Shown here: piece by piece, positions 18,473-29,240 of the stretch | How positions within the stretch are numbered: position 1 is the stretch's first letter | Layout of the letters: the number at the start of each line of letters is the position of its first letter | The notes under the pieces: generated by a model | What the model was told of the DNA's origin: nothing | Seen by the model: the letters and a program-made list of their open reading frames with translations, nothing else | The model's database searches: none | Source of the DNA: Bordetella genomosp. 10 | GTDB taxonomy: Bacteria; Pseudomonadota; Gammaproteobacteria; Burkholderiales; Burkholderiaceae_B | Length of the DNA stretch: 64,000 bases | Assembly (NCBI RefSeq): GCF_002261225.1 | Contig: NZ_NEVM01000005.1 | Coordinates: forward strand, 620,001-684,000 | Reading direction: 5' to 3' | Program-made: the position numbers and the translations under genes

Positions 18473-19860
18473 ATCCGTGCGGGGGTGAGAGGCTCCATCC
18501 GGCGGCCGATGCGGCCAAGCACCGGCAGGCGCGTGTTACGCAGCAGGTCGTCCATGCAGCGGATGCGGCGCTGGCTCAATTCCAGCAGCAGCGCCAACGC
18601 CAGCCCGGCGAAGATGCCCACGACCAGGCCCAGCGCCAAGCTGCGCTTGATACGCGGGCGGGATGGCGCGGTCGGAGTGTCCGCGGCGCGAAGGATGGCC
18701 AGATTGGGCAGCGAAATATTGCTGGCCATCAAAATGCCGTCGTATTTCTGCAGCGCGGTCTGGTAGACCTGCTCCACGCCGGCGAACTGCCTTTGGTATG
18801 CGGCAATGCGGTCGCGCTTTGCCATCTGGTCCAGCACTTTGGCGCGCTGGCTGTCGATGTCGCGTTGCAGCGCTTCTTTCTGCGATTGCAGGCGGTCCAG
18901 GTCCGCGCGTTGGGCTTCGACGGCGGCCTTGGCCTGGCGGGTGATTTCAGCCTGCATCTGGCCGCGCTGCGCCATCAGTCCCAGCACGTTGGGATGGTTG
19001 GGACCGAGCGAACCGCGCAACTGGCCCAACTGATGATCGACGACCGTTAGACCGTTACGCAGATCGTTGATGGCGGCCACTTGTCCGGCCTGCGGCAGAT
19101 CTTCGGGCCGCACGCCGCTCTTGAGCAGGCTGTCGGTACTCTCGTTGCGGGCACGGGCCTCCTCCAGTCTGGCCTCGAGGGTCAGCATGCTCGTCATCAT
19201 GTCGTTGAGGCGGCGCTGATCGATATCGTTGTTCTGTTGTGTATCGACGATTCCCGTTTCCCGACGGTAGCGGGTCAGCTTGTCCTGGATGGCGTCCATT
19301 TCGCCGCGCAATTGCTCCAGTTGCGCCGTGTACTGCTCGCTGCGCGCGCGAGCGGCCGCCGACGAGATGTTCTGGCTGACGGCGATGTACGAGTTCACGA
19401 TGGCGTTGGCATACTCGCGAGCCTTCTGCGGCGTATTGGCCGAGAACGATACCGTCAGCACGCGGCTGTTCTGCTGCTTGGCCACTTCCAGGTTGCGGCT
19501 GATATAGGAAACCAGTTCATTTCGCGCCGCGGAGCCGTCCCGGGCGTCGGCGCCCGACAGCAATCCCAGCGTCTTGATCATGTGATCCGCCACGGCCTGG
19601 CTTTGGATCATGTCGATCTGGGTCTGCATATAGCTTTCGTCGAGTAGCGCCGAGAAGGACCTCCCATTGATGGGGTCGTTCTCGCGATAGTCGATGAAGA
19701 CGTCCGAGGTAGCCGTCCAGACGCGGGGCAGCGCCAGCACCAGCAAGGCGGTCAGCAGCAACGTCGCCAGCGCCACCCCACCGATGAGCTTGGCGCGCGC
19801 CGCCAGCATGGCCCGCACTTGATTCAACGACAACAGATTGTATTCGGAGGACGGGCTCAC
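18469..19860 (-). CDS. EpsF-like chain-length determinant protein (Wzz/GNVR family)
   Basis: 463 aa opening with GTG at 19860. Two membrane segments bracket a long periplasmic coiled coil: helix 1 at about residues 28-48 (LIGGVALATLLLTALLVLAL) and helix 2 near 415-435 (SLALGLVVGIFAGLALALLL). The middle is rich in Q, R and A heptads, e.g. TAQLEQLRGEMDAIQDKLTR. RLPVLGRIGRRM near the end is the usual lead-in to a fused kinase, here split off as the next gene. It sets polymer length and links Wzy, Wza and the EpsG-like protein. It appears to be first in a minus-strand run of eight coupled genes down to 8975. Confidence 0.85.
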   Translation of the reverse strand: MSPSSEYNLLSLNQVRAMLAARAKLIGGVALATLLLTALLVLALPRVWTATSDVFIDYRENDPINGRSFSALLDESYMQTQIDMIQSQAVADHMIKTLGLLSGADARDGSAARNELVSYISRNLEVAKQQNSRVLTVSFSANTPQKAREYANAIVNSYIAVSQNISSAAARARSEQYTAQLEQLRGEMDAIQDKLTRYRRETGIVDTQQNNDIDQRRLNDMMTSMLTLEARLEEARARNESTDSLLKSGVRPEDLPQAGQVAAINDLRNGLTVVDHQLGQLRGSLGPNHPNVLGLMAQRGQMQAEITRQAKAAVEAQRADLDRLQSQKEALQRDIDSQRAKVLDQMAKRDRIAAYQRQFAGVEQVYQTALQKYDGILMASNISLPNLAILRAADTPTAPSRPRIKRSLALGLVVGIFAGLALALLLELSQRRIRCMDDLLRNTRLPVLGRIGRRMEPLTPARI

Positions 19861-20157
19861 GACGCAGACCTTGAGCGGGGTAGCGAATTGTAGTGACCCA
19901 TTCTACCGGAGAGGTTCTCGGCGCAGGGCGCCCAGGGACATGATTTTTCAGGCAAATCCCCGTGCGGGTCCGCCAATGTGGCGACGTTGCAGCGGTCGGG
20001 GCAGCGCGGGATGTAAGAGGCGTTTAACTTATTACCATTTGAAATACAGCACGCTTGGGGGTGACGCAGCCTCCGATGCGCTCACGCGGTAGATCCACCA
20101 TTTACCGCGCCCGCGACGCTCTTGCCTGGGGATCACTTCGCGCCTCATCCAATTGAA
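19861..20157. other. Intergenic region upstream of the epsF-like gene
   Basis: About 300 bp without a supportable gene. It must carry the promoter for the eight-gene minus-strand exopolysaccharide operon. A TAGAAT on the minus strand about 40 bp before the GTG start could be a -10, but no matching -35 is visible. A short minus-strand frame in 20032-20241 runs through the tRNA and was rejected. Confidence 0.4.
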
Positions 20158-20192
20158 AAGCCTCTTGCGTGAACGCATCACGCAAGAGGCTT
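20158..20192 (-). terminator. Intrinsic terminator of the rpoD-tRNA transcript
   Basis: A perfect 14-bp inverted repeat (AAGCCTCTTGCGTG at 20158-20171 and its complement at 20179-20192) with a 7-base loop. Read on the minus strand it ends in GGCTTTTCAATT, giving a short T-run. It lies 16 bp past the CCA end of the tRNA and should end transcription coming from rpoD and the tRNA. Confidence 0.75.
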
Positions 20193-20207
20193 CTTGAACG
20201 AAAGATT

Positions 20208-20286
<79 letters not shown>

Positions 20287-20318
20287 TTATGAAACCGATG
20301 CCAGACCCTGCCTGTGCC

Positions 20319-22595
20319 TTATTGACCTTCGAGGAAGCTCTTGAGCTTGTCGGCCCGGCTGGGATGACGCAGCTTGCGCAGCGCCTTGGCTTCTATTTGA
20401 CGAATACGCTCACGCGTGACGTCGAACTGCTTGCCGACTTCTTCCAGCGTCTGGTCCGTGCTCATTTCGATACCGAAACGCATGCGCAGGACCTTGGCTT
20501 CGCGCGGCGTGAGCGAGTCTAACACTTCTTTGACCACGTCGCGCATGGAGCCGTGCAAGGCCGCGTCCGAAGGCGCCAGCGTCGCGGTGTCCTCGATGAA
20601 ATCGCCCAGGTGCGAATCGTCGTCGTCGCCGATCGGCGTTTCCATGGAGATCGGTTCCTTGGCGATCTTCAGGATCTTGCGGATCTTGTCCTCCGGCATG
20701 TCCATCTTCTGCGCCAGCGTCGCGGGATCCGGCTCCGCGCCGGTTTCCTGCAAAATCTGGCGGCTGATGCGGTTCATCTTGTTGATCGTTTCGATCATGT
20801 GAACCGGAATACGGATGGTGCGCGCCTGGTCCGCGATCGAGCGCGTGATGGCCTGGCGGATCCACCACGTGGCGTACGTGGAGAACTTGTAGCCGCGACG
20901 GTATTCGAACTTGTCCACCGCCTTCATCAGGCCGATGTTGCCTTCCTGGATCAGGTCGAGGAACTGCAGGCCGCGGTTCGTGTACTTCTTGGCGATGGAG
21001 ATCACCAGGCGCAGGTTGGCCTCGGTCATTTCGCGCTTGGCCTTGCGGGCCTTCGCCTCGCCGGTGGCCATGCGCTTGTTGACTTCCTTCAGGTCCTTCA
21101 AGGGCAGCACGACGCGCGATTGCAGGTCGATCAGCTTCTGCTGCAATTCCTGCACCGCCGGCACCTGGCGTTCCAGCGTCTCGGCATACGGATGGCCCGC
21201 GGCGACTTCGTCGAGCACCCACTTCAGGTTGGTCTCGTTGCCCGGGAACACCTTGATGAAGTGCGTGCGCGGCATGCCGGCGCGGTCCACGCAGGTATGC
21301 AGGACGGCGCGTTCGAGCTGGCGCACTTCCTCGACCTGGTTGCGCAAGGTGTCGGCCAGCCGCTCGACCATCTTGGCCGTGAAGCGGATGCCCATCAGCT
21401 CGTTCTGGATGGCTTCCTGCGCCTTGACGTAGACCTCGGACTTGTAGCCCTCGGTCTCGTAGGAGTTGTGCATCTTCTCGAACTGGCGCGCCACTTCGTC
21501 GAACTTGGCCAGCGCCTTGACGCGCAGGTCTTCGAGCTGCTTGCTGCTCATGCCGCCGGCCGGGCCGTCGTCGTTCTCGTCCTCGTCGGCCGAAACGCCG
21601 GCGCCCGCGTATTCCTCGCCGTTTTCGGCGTCGACCAGGCCGTCGACCACTTCGTCGATCTGCGCCTGGCCCTCACGCACGCGCGTGACGTGGGCGATGA
21701 TTTCGTTGATGGTGGTCGGACACGCCGAGATCGCCATCACCATGTGCTTCAGGCCGTCCTCGATGCGCTTGGCGATCTCGATTTCGCCTTCGCGCGTCAG
21801 CAGCTCGACCGAGCCCATTTCGCGCATGTACATGCGGACCGGGTCGGTGGTGCGGCCGAAGTCCGAATCCACCGTGGTCAGCGCGGCTTCGGCTTCGTCC
21901 TCGACGTCGTCGTCGTTGGCCGCCACCGGCGCGTTTTCGCTCATCAGCAGGGTTTCGGCATCGGGCGCCTGGTCGTAGACCGAGATGCCCATGTCGCTGA
22001 ACGTGCTGATGATGCCGTCGATGGCTTCGGCGTCCACCAGGTCGTCGGGCAGGTGGTCGTTGATTTCGCCGTAGGTCAGGTAGCCGCGGTCCTTGCCCAG
22101 CTTGATCAACTGCTTCAGGCGGTTGCGGCGGGCTTCGTATTCCTCGGGCGTGACGGGGCCGCGCGCGATCAGGTCCTTCGCGTCGCCCTTGCCGCGCTTG
22201 CCGCCGCGCTTGACCGGCTTGAGATCGGGCAGGACTTCGCCGTCGCCGTCGCCGGCATCGTCGAAATCGCCCCCGTCGTTGTTCGGGTTCTTGGAGGGAC
22301 GGCCCGGGCGGCGGCCGCTGGGCGCCGAGGCCGGACGGCCCACCAGTTCAGCCAGCTTGTCTTCCGCCTTCTTGGCCTTGGCCGCCTTGGCGGCCTTCTC
22401 GGGCTGGTCGCCGGCCGTCTTGGAGGCCCGCTTGACCGCCGTCTTGACGGCGGCAGCCTTGGACGCCACCTTCACGGCCGCCTTGGCCGTGGTCTTCTCC
22501 GCCGCCTTGCTGGTCGCGCGTTTCGCGCGCGGCGCGACGGCGCCGTCTTCGGGCGTTGCAACTGCAGGAGAGGTGATGCCGGTGGATTTGGTCAT
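20319..22595 (-). CDS. rpoD: RNA polymerase primary sigma factor RpoD (sigma-70)
   Basis: The start at ATG 22595 ([12 protein letters not shown]) gives 758 aa. The first ~100 residues are a lysine/alanine-rich tail with repeats like [14 protein letters not shown], followed by region 1.1, the long non-conserved acidic insert, and region 2 near residue 540 ([30 protein letters not shown]). Region 3 and region 4 follow ([20 protein letters not shown] near 715). It directs RNA polymerase to housekeeping promoters. It is the last protein gene of rpsU-dnaG-rpoD, but a 661-bp gap separates it from dnaG, so it may have its own promoter. The basic tail makes it longer than E. coli RpoD (613 aa). Confidence 0.98.
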   Translation of the reverse strand: MTKSTGITSPAVATPEDGAVAPRAKRATSKAAEKTTAKAAVKVASKAAAVKTAVKRASKTAGDQPEKAAKAAKAKKAEDKLAELVGRPASAPSGRRPGRPSKNPNNDGGDFDDAGDGDGEVLPDLKPVKRGGKRGKGDAKDLIARGPVTPEEYEARRNRLKQLIKLGKDRGYLTYGEINDHLPDDLVDAEAIDGIISTFSDMGISVYDQAPDAETLLMSENAPVAANDDDVEDEAEAALTTVDSDFGRTTDPVRMYMREMGSVELLTREGEIEIAKRIEDGLKHMVMAISACPTTINEIIAHVTRVREGQAQIDEVVDGLVDAENGEEYAGAGVSADEDENDDGPAGGMSSKQLEDLRVKALAKFDEVARQFEKMHNSYETEGYKSEVYVKAQEAIQNELMGIRFTAKMVERLADTLRNQVEEVRQLERAVLHTCVDRAGMPRTHFIKVFPGNETNLKWVLDEVAAGHPYAETLERQVPAVQELQQKLIDLQSRVVLPLKDLKEVNKRMATGEAKARKAKREMTEANLRLVISIAKKYTNRGLQFLDLIQEGNIGLMKAVDKFEYRRGYKFSTYATWWIRQAITRSIADQARTIRIPVHMIETINKMNRISRQILQETGAEPDPATLAQKMDMPEDKIRKILKIAKEPISMETPIGDDDDSHLGDFIEDTATLAPSDAALHGSMRDVVKEVLDSLTPREAKVLRMRFGIEMSTDQTLEEVGKQFDVTRERIRQIEAKALRKLRHPSRADKLKSFLEGQ

Positions 22596-23256
22596 GGTCG
22601 CTTCCGTGGACGTTACAGGCCGCGAGGCCTGCCGCACCGCTATCGACGGCTCCGGCGAAACGCCGGGACCGAGTCAAGTCGCGTACTTTCTTCAAAACTG
22701 CGCGGATAAAACAGCAACGAACTGAATTACCGCTTTCACAATACGGCCGGCCCCGGTATCGTCGGCGTTGCGCGGGAGTGCTGGCGGGCCCCAAGAGGCG
22801 GATCTGCTGGCGCGTCGGCCCTAAGCAGTAAATGTTCGCTCTAGCACTACACCGGCCAACGGCCGAACATACCGGGGACAGGCCCCGGACCGGCAATGCG
22901 GCGGACCACCGAGGGCCCGGGCGCGACACCGGTCTTCTTCATCTTTCACTACCCGTTTCGCCCGGGGAAATCAGCGGAAGGCCGCGGCGAATCAGGCACA
23001 ATGCGTGCATAGGCCCCGCGCAACCGCCCGCCGGTTTCAGCGGCGAAGACAACTTTATTAGACTGTCCCCTTTCACCGAAGTTCAGGCGTAAAGGGTGCA
23101 ATCCGTCCTGCTGGCCAATCTGGCAACCGTTCCATTTCCAGTGGTGGCAATCCGCCACAAGGCCGATATCCCAGGCCCGGCCAGCATGCGGCCTGCCCGG
23201 CTGATTTCTCTGAAAATGGACGGAGAAAACTCTTGATTTTACCGTAAATACCCTTG
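22596..23256. other. Long dnaG-rpoD intergenic region
   Basis: 661 bp without a convincing gene. The frames crossing it are arginine-rich shadows or low-quality reading frames with no ribosome site. It contains the long hairpin at 22745-22888. TTGACA overlaps the dnaG stop on the minus strand, but the nearest TAAAAT is only 13 bp away, so it is not a normal promoter pair. The gap probably holds rpoD promoters and leader. Confidence 0.5.
22745..22888. other. Long imperfect hairpin in the rpoD leader, candidate structured RNA
   Basis: CCCCGGTATCGTCGGCGTTG at 22751-22770 is nearly complementary to 22857-22877 (pairing blocks CCCCGGTAT, CGG and GTTG, with GGCC pairing outside at 22745-22748 and 22881-22884). 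An inner stem AGTGCT/AGCACT lies at 22777-22782 and 22843-22848, and GGGCC/GGCCC pairs further in. CCGGGG at 22872-22877 can instead pair with CCCCGG at 22883-22888, a mutually exclusive hairpin. The rod shape resembles a small regulatory RNA or a leader switch. No match to 6S RNA could be made by eye, and the strand is undecided. Confidence 0.35.
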
Positions 23257-25347
23257 TCAAGCACGTTTTAATATCGCGCAACGCTGAGCAAGCTCCTGGT
23301 AGCGCTCACGATCGGATGCTTCCTTCAGGCCGCCCTTGGCCAGTTCGGCCATTTCGGCGCGCAGGGAATCGAATTCGATGCGATGCAGCGCGTCTTCCCA
23401 TTCGGCTTGCGGATGCGGCAGTTCTTCCTGCCCCAGCACCTCCGCGCTCATGCTGCGCAGCACCAGGTGGATGTCGGATTCCGGGTCGGCGGCCTCCAGC
23501 AGCGCGCCCAGGTGGCGGGCGCCGCTGCTTTGGGCCAGCACGATCAAGTCCCTTACCATACCCAGGTGGGGCCCCCTGTCGATAACTTCAAGCTGCTGGT
23601 CGCCCATGGTGTCGACCAGTTCCGGGTGCGACAGCAACAGATGCAGCAAGCGCTTGGCCAGCGTGGGGACGGGCCGGCGCGGCTCGATCACGCCGCCGAC
23701 CTCGTTTTCCCGGCGCCAGCCGCCCTTGCCTTTCCCCTGCCCCTTGCCGAAACCGCCCCCGCCCCCGCCCGGCTTGCGCTGCGGCCAGCCCTGCTGTCCG
23801 GCGCCGGCGGCCGGCCCCGGCCCCCCCGCCGGATGGGGCATGGGCTCGTAGTCGTGGGGAATGCCGTCGAAGTCGCCTTCCAGGTAGCCTGGAACCTCGA
23901 AGGACGGCGCCCAGGGCTCGCCGGGCGGGCCGCCGTCGCCGTCCGGTCCACCGCCTTGCCCGTCCTCGCCCACGCGGGGCGCGGGACGCGATTCCGCGGC
24001 GCGCGCCGCCGGCTGCCCCGCCTCCGCCGGCGCCCCGTAGGGCTGCGGCTTGGCCTGCTGGGCCATGATCTGCGACATTTCCTCGGGCGTGAGCTGCACC
24101 TGGCGCGCCAGTTCGCGCTCGATCTGGATGCGCAAGGCGCAAGGCGGGATCGCGGCGATCAGCGGCTTGGCCTCGTGCAGGCAGGCCGCGCGGCCTTCGG
24201 CTTCGCCCAGGTTGTGGCGCTGGCCCAGCTCGTCGAGCAGGAAGCGCGACAAGGCGGGCGCCTCGGCCATGCAGGCCCGGAAGGCTTCCGCGCCGAATTC
24301 CCGGACGTAGGAATCGGGGTCGTGCTCATCCGGCAGGAACAGGAAACGCAGCGTGATGTCGTCGCGCAGCAAGGGCAGGCAGGCCTGCAAGGCGCGCCAG
24401 GCGGCCCGCCGGCCCGCCTTGTCGCCGTCGAAGCTGAACACCACCTTGTCGCTGGCGCGCAGCAGCTTCTTCACGTGGTCCGGCGTGGTGGCCGTTCCCA
24501 GCGTGGCGACGGCATTGCCTATCCCCAGTTGCGCCAGGCCGACCACGTCCATATAGCCTTCGACGACGATGACCTGGCCTTCCAGGCGTATGGCCTGGCG
24601 CGCCTCCCACAAGCCGTAGAGTTCCTGGCCCTTGGAAAAGACCGGCGTCTCGGGGGAATTCAGGTACTTGGGTTCGCCCTTGCCGATGATGCGTCCCCCG
24701 AAACCGATCAGCACCCCTCGCGCATTGCGGATGGGGAACATGATCCGTTCGCGGAAACGATCGTAGCGGCGGCCGTCCTCCGACTCGATCACGAGTCCGG
24801 ATTCGACCAGCACCGGGTCGTCGTAGCGGGGAAATACCTGCATCAAGCCCTGGCGGTCCGTGCCGGACCAGCCCAGGCCGAACTGCGCGGCGATCTCGCC
24901 GGTCAGGCCGCGCTGCTTCAGGTAGCGGATGGCCGGCGCCGACGCGCGCAGTTGCTTGAGGTAGTAGGCCTGGGCCGTTTCCAGGGCCTGCGTGTGGCGC
25001 GAGACTTCTTCCTTGCGCCGCGCCGATTCGGCGCGCTGCTGCGGACTACGCCTGTCCTCCTCCGGCACCGTCAGGCCCACCGAGCCCGCGAGCGTGCGCA
25101 CGGCCTCGGGGAAACTGGCGCCGGTGTGTTCGATCAGGAAGGTGATCGCACTGCCATGCGCGCCGCAGCCGAAGCAGTGATAGAACTGCTTGGTCGGGCT
25201 GACAGTGAAGGAGGGACTTTTTTCGTTGTGGAAAGGGCAAAGGCCAAGCAGGTTGGCGCCACCCTTCCGCAACTGCACGTATCGCCCGACTACGTCGACG
25301 ACGTCGACCCGGGCGAGCAGATCCTGTATGAATGATTCAGGAATCAA
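23257..25347 (-). CDS. dnaG: DNA primase DnaG
   Basis: 696 aa. The N-terminal zinc ribbon reads CPFHNEKSPSF and FYHCFGCGAHG (residues about 38-65). The catalytic core has the Toprim segment GYMDVVGLAQLG with FSFDGDKAGRRAA near 260-310. The C-terminal helicase-binding domain ends the protein. DnaG makes RNA primers at the replication fork. The linker between core and helicase-binding domain (about 435-560) is unusually long and made of glycine, proline and acidic runs such as PGGGGGGFGKGQGKGKGG. The start is TTG at 25347 with no visible ribosome site, inside a pair of palindromes, which suggests weak, coupled translation after rpsU. Confidence 0.97.
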   Translation of the reverse strand: MIPESFIQDLLARVDVVDVVGRYVQLRKGGANLLGLCPFHNEKSPSFTVSPTKQFYHCFGCGAHGSAITFLIEHTGASFPEAVRTLAGSVGLTVPEEDRRSPQQRAESARRKEEVSRHTQALETAQAYYLKQLRASAPAIRYLKQRGLTGEIAAQFGLGWSGTDRQGLMQVFPRYDDPVLVESGLVIESEDGRRYDRFRERIMFPIRNARGVLIGFGGRIIGKGEPKYLNSPETPVFSKGQELYGLWEARQAIRLEGQVIVVEGYMDVVGLAQLGIGNAVATLGTATTPDHVKKLLRASDKVVFSFDGDKAGRRAAWRALQACLPLLRDDITLRFLFLPDEHDPDSYVREFGAEAFRACMAEAPALSRFLLDELGQRHNLGEAEGRAACLHEAKPLIAAIPPCALRIQIERELARQVQLTPEEMSQIMAQQAKPQPYGAPAEAGQPAARAAESRPAPRVGEDGQGGGPDGDGGPPGEPWAPSFEVPGYLEGDFDGIPHDYEPMPHPAGGPGPAAGAGQQGWPQRKPGGGGGGFGKGQGKGKGGWRRENEVGGVIEPRRPVPTLAKRLLHLLLSHPELVDTMGDQQLEVIDRGPHLGMVRDLIVLAQSSGARHLGALLEAADPESDIHLVLRSMSAEVLGQEELPHPQAEWEDALHRIEFDSLRAEMAELAKGGLKEASDRERYQELAQRCAILKRA

Positions 25348-25363
25348 TCAGATTCAAGGAATC
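25334..25363. promoter_or_regulatory. Tandem palindromes at the rpsU-dnaG junction
   Basis: Two short palindromes lie side by side: GATTCAGGAATC (25334-25345) and GATTCAAGGAATC (25351-25363). They span the dnaG TTG start and most of the 27-bp gap to rpsU. In other bacteria this junction holds the processing and attenuation site that lowers DnaG relative to S21; a similar role is inferred here. Confidence 0.5.
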
Positions 25364-25374
25364 AAAAATACGGA

Positions 25375-25587
25375 TTAGTACAGACGGGGGGGCAGTTGCT
25401 GGCTGCGAATGCGCTTGTAGTGACGCTTGACCGCGGCGGCATGCTTGCGCTTGCGCTCGGCGGTCGGCTTTTCGTAGAACTCGCGCGAGCGCAGTTCGGT
25501 CAGCAGACCCGTTTTTTCAATGGTGCGCTTGAAGCGACGCAGGGCGGCTTCAAACGGCTCATTTTCCTTCAGACGAACGATGGGCAT
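25375..25587 (-). CDS. rpsU: 30S ribosomal protein S21
   Basis: 70 aa, normal length. [20 protein letters not shown] and [15 protein letters not shown] are diagnostic, with the basic C-terminus typical of S21, which helps 30S subunits engage mRNA. It is the first gene of the rpsU-dnaG-rpoD operon and has its own extended -10 promoter about 80 bp upstream. No yqeY gene lies between it and dnaG, unlike in some relatives. Confidence 0.98.
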   Translation of the reverse strand: MPIVRLKENEPFEAALRRFKRTIEKTGLLTELRSREFYEKPTAERKRKHAAAVKRHYKRIRSQQLPPRLY

Positions 25588-25664
25588 AAATCGACTCAGT
25601 TATTCCCGGGGCCGCAGTTGACGACCGCGGCACGGGAGGTAAGAGGGTAAGTGACAACCCGTGA

Positions 25665-25673
25665 TTCTAGCAT
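25665..25673 (-). promoter_or_regulatory. Extended -10 promoter of rpsU
   Basis: On the minus strand this reads TGCTAGAAT, an extended -10 (TGn + TAGAAT), within ATGCTAGAAT. No good -35 sits 16-18 bp upstream, which is usual for extended -10 promoters. The same decamer precedes ndk and rpsP in this window. Confidence 0.5.
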
Positions 25674-25680
25674 GAAATCG

Positions 25681-26226
25681 TTAATCGCCAGAGCCTTTTC
25701 TGGTCCAGGCCTCCAGTTGATGCGGCCGCAGGCTGTCGTAGTCCTCGAAAGGCTGGTGTATCCAGGGGTTGGTCGGCAGCTTGTCGACGTAGAAGTCGGG
25801 TTCCACGTGCGAATGCCCCTTCCACCACAGGACGGCGCTGCGCAGCTCCGTGATGGCGGGGAATTGCCGCGCCAGGTGCTCGCGCACCTTGTTGAAGGTC
25901 AGGCCGGTATCGACCATGTCATCGACCAGCAACACCCGGCCGGACAGGCTGCCGCGGGTGATGGTGATGAACTGGGCGATGTCCAGGGCGCCCTGCTTGG
26001 TGCCGGCGGCTTCGCGATAGCTGCTGGTCGCCAGGATGCCCAGCGGGACGTCGTAAATCCGCGACAGGATGTCGCCCACCCGCACGCCGCCGCGCGCCAG
26101 GCAGAGGATCTGGTCGAATTTCCAGCCGGAACGGTGCACCAGCAGGGCCAGGCGCTCGATCAGCCGGTGATACTCGTCCCAACTGATCCACAGGTCTTTA
26201 TCGGTACTCGGAGGCAAGCTGCTCAT
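25681..26226 (-). CDS. Phosphoribosyltransferase (xanthine/hypoxanthine type)
   Basis: The start is ATG at 26226 with AAGGAG upstream, giving 181 aa. The PRPP-binding loop reads VLLVDDMVDTGLTF, and CLARGGVRVGDILSR provides the flanking loop. The family transfers ribose-phosphate from PRPP to a purine base in salvage. Gpt-like xanthine, guanine or hypoxanthine use is likely but not decided. It follows purA on the same strand, which supports a purine role. Confidence 0.88.
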   Translation of the reverse strand: MSSLPPSTDKDLWISWDEYHRLIERLALLVHRSGWKFDQILCLARGGVRVGDILSRIYDVPLGILATSSYREAAGTKQGALDIAQFITITRGSLSGRVLLVDDMVDTGLTFNKVREHLARQFPAITELRSAVLWWKGHSHVEPDFYVDKLPTNPWIHQPFEDYDSLRPHQLEAWTRKGSGD

Positions 26227-26312
26227 CGAGGGCCACTCCTTGGTTATTTCCACGCCATGGCGGTTTCCACGCAAGCGATGGATGAAAGCATGAGGTGGTG
26301 AAAGAATGAAAC

Positions 26313-26336
26313 GGAGCCCGGCGGACCGGGGCCTCC
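26313..26336 (-). terminator. Possible terminator after purA
   Basis: On the minus strand GGAGGCCCCGG can fold back on CCGGGCTCC, followed by GTTTCATTCTTTC. The stem is bulged and the T-run is broken, so it may only partly uncouple purA from the phosphoribosyltransferase gene. Confidence 0.3.
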
Positions 26337-26405
26337 AATGCAATACCGCCCGGCCCGACCTTCTTTCGAAAGGCGGCGCCGGGCGGCAACCCGGGTTATG
26401 CGGGA

Positions 26406-27722
<1,317 letters not shown>

Positions 27723-27779
27723 TCAGTGGAAATCAGCCGATTTCCCGGGACCTCCCGGGAACGGGAGGCGTGAGTCAAA

Positions 27780-28937
27780 TCAAATCTTGCGGACCGTCCA
27801 GGCGCCGTCCTGCAGCGCGAGTTCGCGGTCGAAAATGAATTCGTCCTGGTCATGCTCATGGCCGGGCAGCGTCTGGACGACGATCTCGCCGGCCCGGCGC
27901 AGATCGCGCACGGCCTGCGCCAGGGCGGCGTCCTGCCCCCACGGCGCGCGCACCGCGCTGGCCGGTTCCGCCGGCGCCAGGCCGGCCGCCAGGCGGCGCA
28001 GGTCCAGGCTGAAACCGGTGGCCGGCCGCGCCCGGCCGAAGGCGCGGCTGACGTTGTCGTAGCGTCCGCCCGTCACCAGCGCGTTGTGCCAGCCTTCGGC
28101 GTAAAGCGCGAAGGTCACGCCGGAATGGTAACCGTAGCCGCCGACGTCGCCCAGGTCGATGCTCACCGGCAGGTCCGGCAGGTAGCCCAGCAGGGCTTCC
28201 AGCGCATCCAGCGCGCGCTCGATGCCGGGCAGCGCCGGCAGTTCGCGGCGCGCGCGCGCCAGTTCGGAAGCGTCGCCGTACAGGGTGGTCAGCGTGCGCA
28301 GGGCGCCGGTGGTGTGCGCCGACGGCCCGTTGGGGCGGCGCGCCAGCTCATCCAGGCCCGGAATGTCTTTTTCGCGCAGCAGGCCCATGATGGTTTCGAC
28401 ATGGGGCTGCGCGGCGGGATCGGCGTCGACGATGGCGCGCACCACGCCCGGGTGGCACAGGTCCAGGCGCGGCCGGACCACGCCGGCGATGCGCACGGTT
28501 TCCAGCACCAGGCGGATGATTTCCAGGTCCGCCTCGACGCCGGCGTGGCCGTAGATCTCGGCGCCGATCTGCAGCAGCTCGCGGCTGGACAGCAGGTCGG
28601 CCGGCTTGGCATGCAGCACGGTGCCGCAATAACAGAGCCGCGTCACGCCGGGCCGGTTCAGCAGATGCGCGTCGATGCGCGAGACCTGCGGGGTCATGTC
28701 GGCCCGCACGCCCAGCGTGCGGCCGGAAAGCTGGTCGATCAGCTTGCAGGTGCGCAGATTCAGTTCCGTGCCGGTGCCCGACAACAGGGAATCGATGTAT
28801 TCGACCAGGGGCGGCGCGACCAGCTCGTAACCGTAGGTGCGGTAGAGATCGAGCAGTTCGCGGCGCAGTTCCTCGATGCGCCGGGCCTCGGCCGGGAGGA
28901 TATCGGCCAGGCTCTCGGGCAGCAGCCAGTTACCCAT
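27780..28937 (-). CDS. hisZ: ATP phosphoribosyltransferase regulatory subunit HisZ
   Basis: The start is taken as ATG 28937 ([15 protein letters not shown]), giving 385 aa; an ATG 33 bp upstream is possible, and neither has a strong ribosome site. It is a class II aminoacyl-tRNA-synthetase-like protein without the HisS anticodon domain: [26 protein letters not shown] (motif 2 area) and [14 protein letters not shown] (motif 3 area). It pairs with the short HisG to make the first enzyme of histidine synthesis; hisG is not in the window. Confidence 0.93.
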   Translation of the reverse strand: MGNWLLPESLADILPAEARRIEELRRELLDLYRTYGYELVAPPLVEYIDSLLSGTGTELNLRTCKLIDQLSGRTLGVRADMTPQVSRIDAHLLNRPGVTRLCYCGTVLHAKPADLLSSRELLQIGAEIYGHAGVEADLEIIRLVLETVRIAGVVRPRLDLCHPGVVRAIVDADPAAQPHVETIMGLLREKDIPGLDELARRPNGPSAHTTGALRTLTTLYGDASELARARRELPALPGIERALDALEALLGYLPDLPVSIDLGDVGGYGYHSGVTFALYAEGWHNALVTGGRYDNVSRAFGRARPATGFSLDLRRLAAGLAPAEPASAVRAPWGQDAALAQAVRDLRRAGEIVVQTLPGHEHDQDEFIFDRELALQDGAWTVRKI

Positions 28938-29018
28938 GATGATGTGTACCTGATAACGCCTTTGATTCATGCATGGGCGGCGCCGGAGATTGACGGACAG
29001 GCGACGCCCAAACGAAAA

Positions 29019-29049
29019 GCGGCTGAGGGGCGTAAGCCCGCTCAGCCGC
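29019..29049 (-). terminator. Intrinsic terminator downstream of hflC
   Basis: GCGGCTGAG at 29019-29027 pairs exactly with CTCAGCCGC at 29041-29049. Read on the minus strand the stem is followed by TTTTCGTTTGG. It would end the hfq-hflX-hflK-hflC transcript before hisZ. Confidence 0.65.
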
Positions 29050-29123
29050 GCGGAATTTTGAATAGCTTACGGGGTATTGTACATGAGGAATGAAAAAGGC
29101 GCGCGAGGGGAGCCCACCCCGCA

Positions 29124-29180
29124 CCCGCTTCGCGGGCCCCCTCAAGGGGGCGGCGTTGGCGGACCGGCGAAGCCGGATCC
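29124..29180. repeat. Triple-hairpin intergenic element
   Basis: Three small perfect stems in a row: CCCGC-TTC-GCGGG (29124-29136), GCCCCC-TCAA-GGGGGC (29136-29151) and CCGGC-GAA-GCCGG (29164-29176). The layout looks like a REP-type dispersed palindromic element placed just after hflC. Confidence 0.45.
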
Positions 29181-29240
29181 GCTACGCCCTGGATCGGCAT
29201 CTAGGTTTGCGACCGGCCATTCGGCCTGATCCCCTGCCGC

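Noticed and set aside
20553..22709. A 718-codon plus-strand frame opposite rpoD
   Set aside because: Its composition is that of an antisense shadow and the opposite strand encodes an unmistakable sigma-70.
22745..22888. 6S RNA (ssrS)
   Set aside because: The rod shape is similar, but the conserved central bubble and closing stem sequences of 6S RNA could not be recognised.
22949..23281. A 110-codon frame in the dnaG-rpoD gap
   Set aside because: No ribosome site, no recognisable domain and it overlaps the end of dnaG.
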